NCBI GenBank assembly: GCA_026874595.1
Contig: CM049321.1
Coordinates: 47,829,297-47,893,296 of the forward strand
DNA from: Sipunculus nudus
Lineage: Eukaryota > Annelida > Sipuncula > Golfingiida > Sipunculidae
Reading direction: 5' to 3'
Length of the DNA stretch: 64,000 nt
In this document: piece by piece, positions 61,823 to 64,000 of the stretch
Numbering within the stretch: the first letter of the stretch is position 1
Layout: each line of letters begins with the position of its first letter
Program-made: the position numbers and the translations under genes
The notes under the pieces: model-generated
What the model was told of the DNA's origin: nothing
Databases searched by the model: none
The model's input: the letters and a program-made list of their open reading frames with translations, nothing else

Positions 61823-63930
61823 AGTGACCCATGGGTCATGACACTCAGCTGCCATGCCTGACCTGGGACATCATGGGCTTGATTCACAACTTCCAGTCAA
61901 ATTTTTGAAGAACATATTTGCCAGTTTTGTTGAAAATTTGTACGATGACAGAAATATATATCACGTATGTCTGGGTAAAACACAGTGAGTTGATGGTCTG
62001 AGGCTAAATGTATGGTTGTTGAGCAATCAGAAACTAATCCCATAGGTTGCTTGATACCTGTCTGTCTCAAAAGGAACACCACACAGGCAAAATATAACAT
62101 CAACATTTATAGCAAAAAATCAAGGAAATCCATGCAAGAATTATTGAGAAACGGGTGCTTCTGTATGAATTTTCATTTAATACAAACCAACCGTACTGAA
62201 CTTTCCTAAATGATGGTAATATTTTGAGAAATCTCAAGATTACATTTATATACGTCCCACTGCATTCACTTTAACAGTTCTTGACATAATATGTTGAAAA
62301 GGAATTAAAAGATGGCTACCTGTAGCCATATTGGATTTCTGACTGGTCTGAAATCCGACAACAAACATCCTCTTAAAGGGACGTAACTTTAAAAAAATAT
62401 CACAGAAACTGCACTGACAAAAAGATATCTGAGATTTCTGGCAGACATAATGGATTTTTGACAAGTCTGACAATTGATAGCACATCCTCCAATACGAGAC
62501 CAAACTTGTGGCAATTGTTCCAAAGAATATTGAAGTAATGAATGTCCAAAACAATTCAAAAGGTATGATCAGGTTGGAGAGCTCTCATATCAAATTTATG
62601 GACATGCAAATGTTAAAAGTGTAAGTCCAATATTTTTTTATTATCATCTTGCTTTTTATTTGGGTCAGCAGGGTAGGTAAACTGCATAACCTGAAAGAAA
62701 AGAAATGCAGAAAGCATCACTTAGAGTCCTGAAAAACAAATAAAGCCATCCTAAATCCAGGTACTGACCCACATATTATCAGAACAAACACTTGCTGGTA
62801 TATCTGAAGATTTGTATAAATATATTTAGATATCTAAGAAACTAAGTTTATAGCTATGAATCCATAAAATAAACTGCAAAATGTTCCCATCATCTTATTG
62901 TTCAGTAGTTAAACCTTAATACAATACTCTCATTGTCTTAATGCCTGGCCGACACATTTAGTAATACTTAGTACCTCCGGCAACAGTGTTTTTGTTATGC
63001 ACTAATGATGCTCTTATCAATCAATGCTGATACAAAAGGGAGTCATATATAACAAGTGAGAGGAACTAGTTGGAGTGCAATGGTTATATATACAAGAAAA
63101 ATAGAGATGGTCTACAAAGTAAGTTTTTATTGTGGACATCCCTGACCTATGACCTTGGCCTTTAGACCACATATCAACTGGATTCTTTCTAGAGTGATGG
63201 GTTTTACTAAACACTTAAATCTGGTGTAATCACTTGGCAACCAATGGGTGAATAATTTTGACCAGCAACCTTTAACCTCCTAACCAGCTGACCCCAAAAT
63301 CAATCAGTTATTTCTTCAAGCCAAAAGACCCATAAGTATGAAGTTTGATTCAAATTGGGTATTGCATAGGTGAGGCATATGTGAAAGACTGAAGGTTTGG
63401 GTTGAATAGTTTCACTTCAAATATGTTAACAAGCATTTGGAACAATTTAGTATTGTGGCCTTGACCTCTGACCGTTTGGACTCAACATCAATATAGTTCT
63501 GCTCCTATTGGAAGGTAAGCCATATTTGACAACTGGAAGGTATAGGTTGAAAATTTTGCCTTAAAATGACTCCACGCAAAAAGTGGGTGCTGTGACCTTG
63601 ACCTTTGACCTTGCGACATCAAAATAATTATGGTTCTTCCCCTGTTGGTAGGTGAGCCTCATGTGAAAGAAGGTTTGGAAATAAAATATTGGCTATAAGA
63701 ATTATTTCTGGGGGGTGCAAACACTGCCTGTAACTTGAGAATACAGGTCGCAGTGACCTTATTTCAGGTTTGCAAGGAGATAATATTAAAACCTCTTTGA
63801 CTGTAAAAGAATCATCATTGTAGCCCCTAAGGTTACAATTTGTGTCCTGCTTATGGACGGACATCCAGCCGGAAGGAAGGATAAAGACCCATTGCTATAG
63901 CACAGCATGACTGAATGCCAGCTGGCCTAA
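61823..63930 (-). mobile_element. Inverted relative of the 2.4-kb AGGTCA-rich repeat
   Basis: On the minus strand it follows the same order as 3311..5734: CTATAGCAATGGGTC near 63890, AGGTCA clusters near 63610, 63470 and 63150, and CCCATGGGTCACTTG near 61830. Diverged by substitutions and small indels. No coding frame was recognised. Confidence 0.75.
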
Positions 63931-64000
63931 AACACTGGCACAGGCGGCAAATTTTGTTGAATAGCTGTGGATTTTGGAGAACTTTGGTGCATAGTATGTA

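Overview
The window is eukaryotic and most likely from a mollusc, probably a bivalve. It is AT-rich, its genes are split into short exons by GT-AG introns, and it is dense with APE-type LINEs, tRNA-derived SINEs, MITEs, (TA)n arrays and a bivalve-style interspersed repeat packed with AGGTCA motifs. There are no bacterial operons, ribosome binding sites or CRISPR arrays. Species was inferred from repeat and gene style only.

The main gene content is a decaying cluster of two-domain C-type-lectin-like (CTLD) receptor genes. One unit (33911..38437, +) is complete: eight exons join in phase into a 422-residue type I membrane protein with signal peptide, two CTLDs, a short stalk, one membrane helix and a 118-residue tail carrying YSEI, YTVM and NPVY tyrosine motifs. 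A second unit (8377..12177, +) is intact to the membrane exon and then stops, so it could encode a 283-residue secreted form. Five others are broken or partial: 1110..1441 (+), 14136..18110 (+), 44824..45165 (+), 45872..46039 (-) and 48153..50679 (-). Shared insertions show that units 1 and 3 come from one segmental duplication (offset about 25.5 kb), but the 3' end of unit 1 resembles unit 2 instead.

Between the lectin units sit mobile elements. A nearly full-length LINE (18190..24430, -) has an ORF1 that opens with a hydrophobic segment and a perfect 2A-type DVETNPGP motif. Its ORF1 and ORF2 share one frame, separated by one amber codon. Two 5'-truncated relatives lie at 2918..7650 and 29193..33190, and an older L1/Tx1-like LINE at 24480..28860. 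A 2.4-kb repeat at 3311..5734 has an inverted relative at 61823..63930.

The right third holds two unrelated genes. At 53246..57014 (+), five exons with matching phases encode a 132-residue secreted precursor: signal peptide, acidic propeptide, a KR cleavage site and a six-cysteine mature region, with a TATA box and an AATAAA signal. At 60346..61104 (-) is the large last exon of a class II aldolase/adducin-domain protein whose upstream exons were not found.

All calls are from reading the sequence and ORF translations. Splice sites, homology and expression were not tested by alignment or RNA data.
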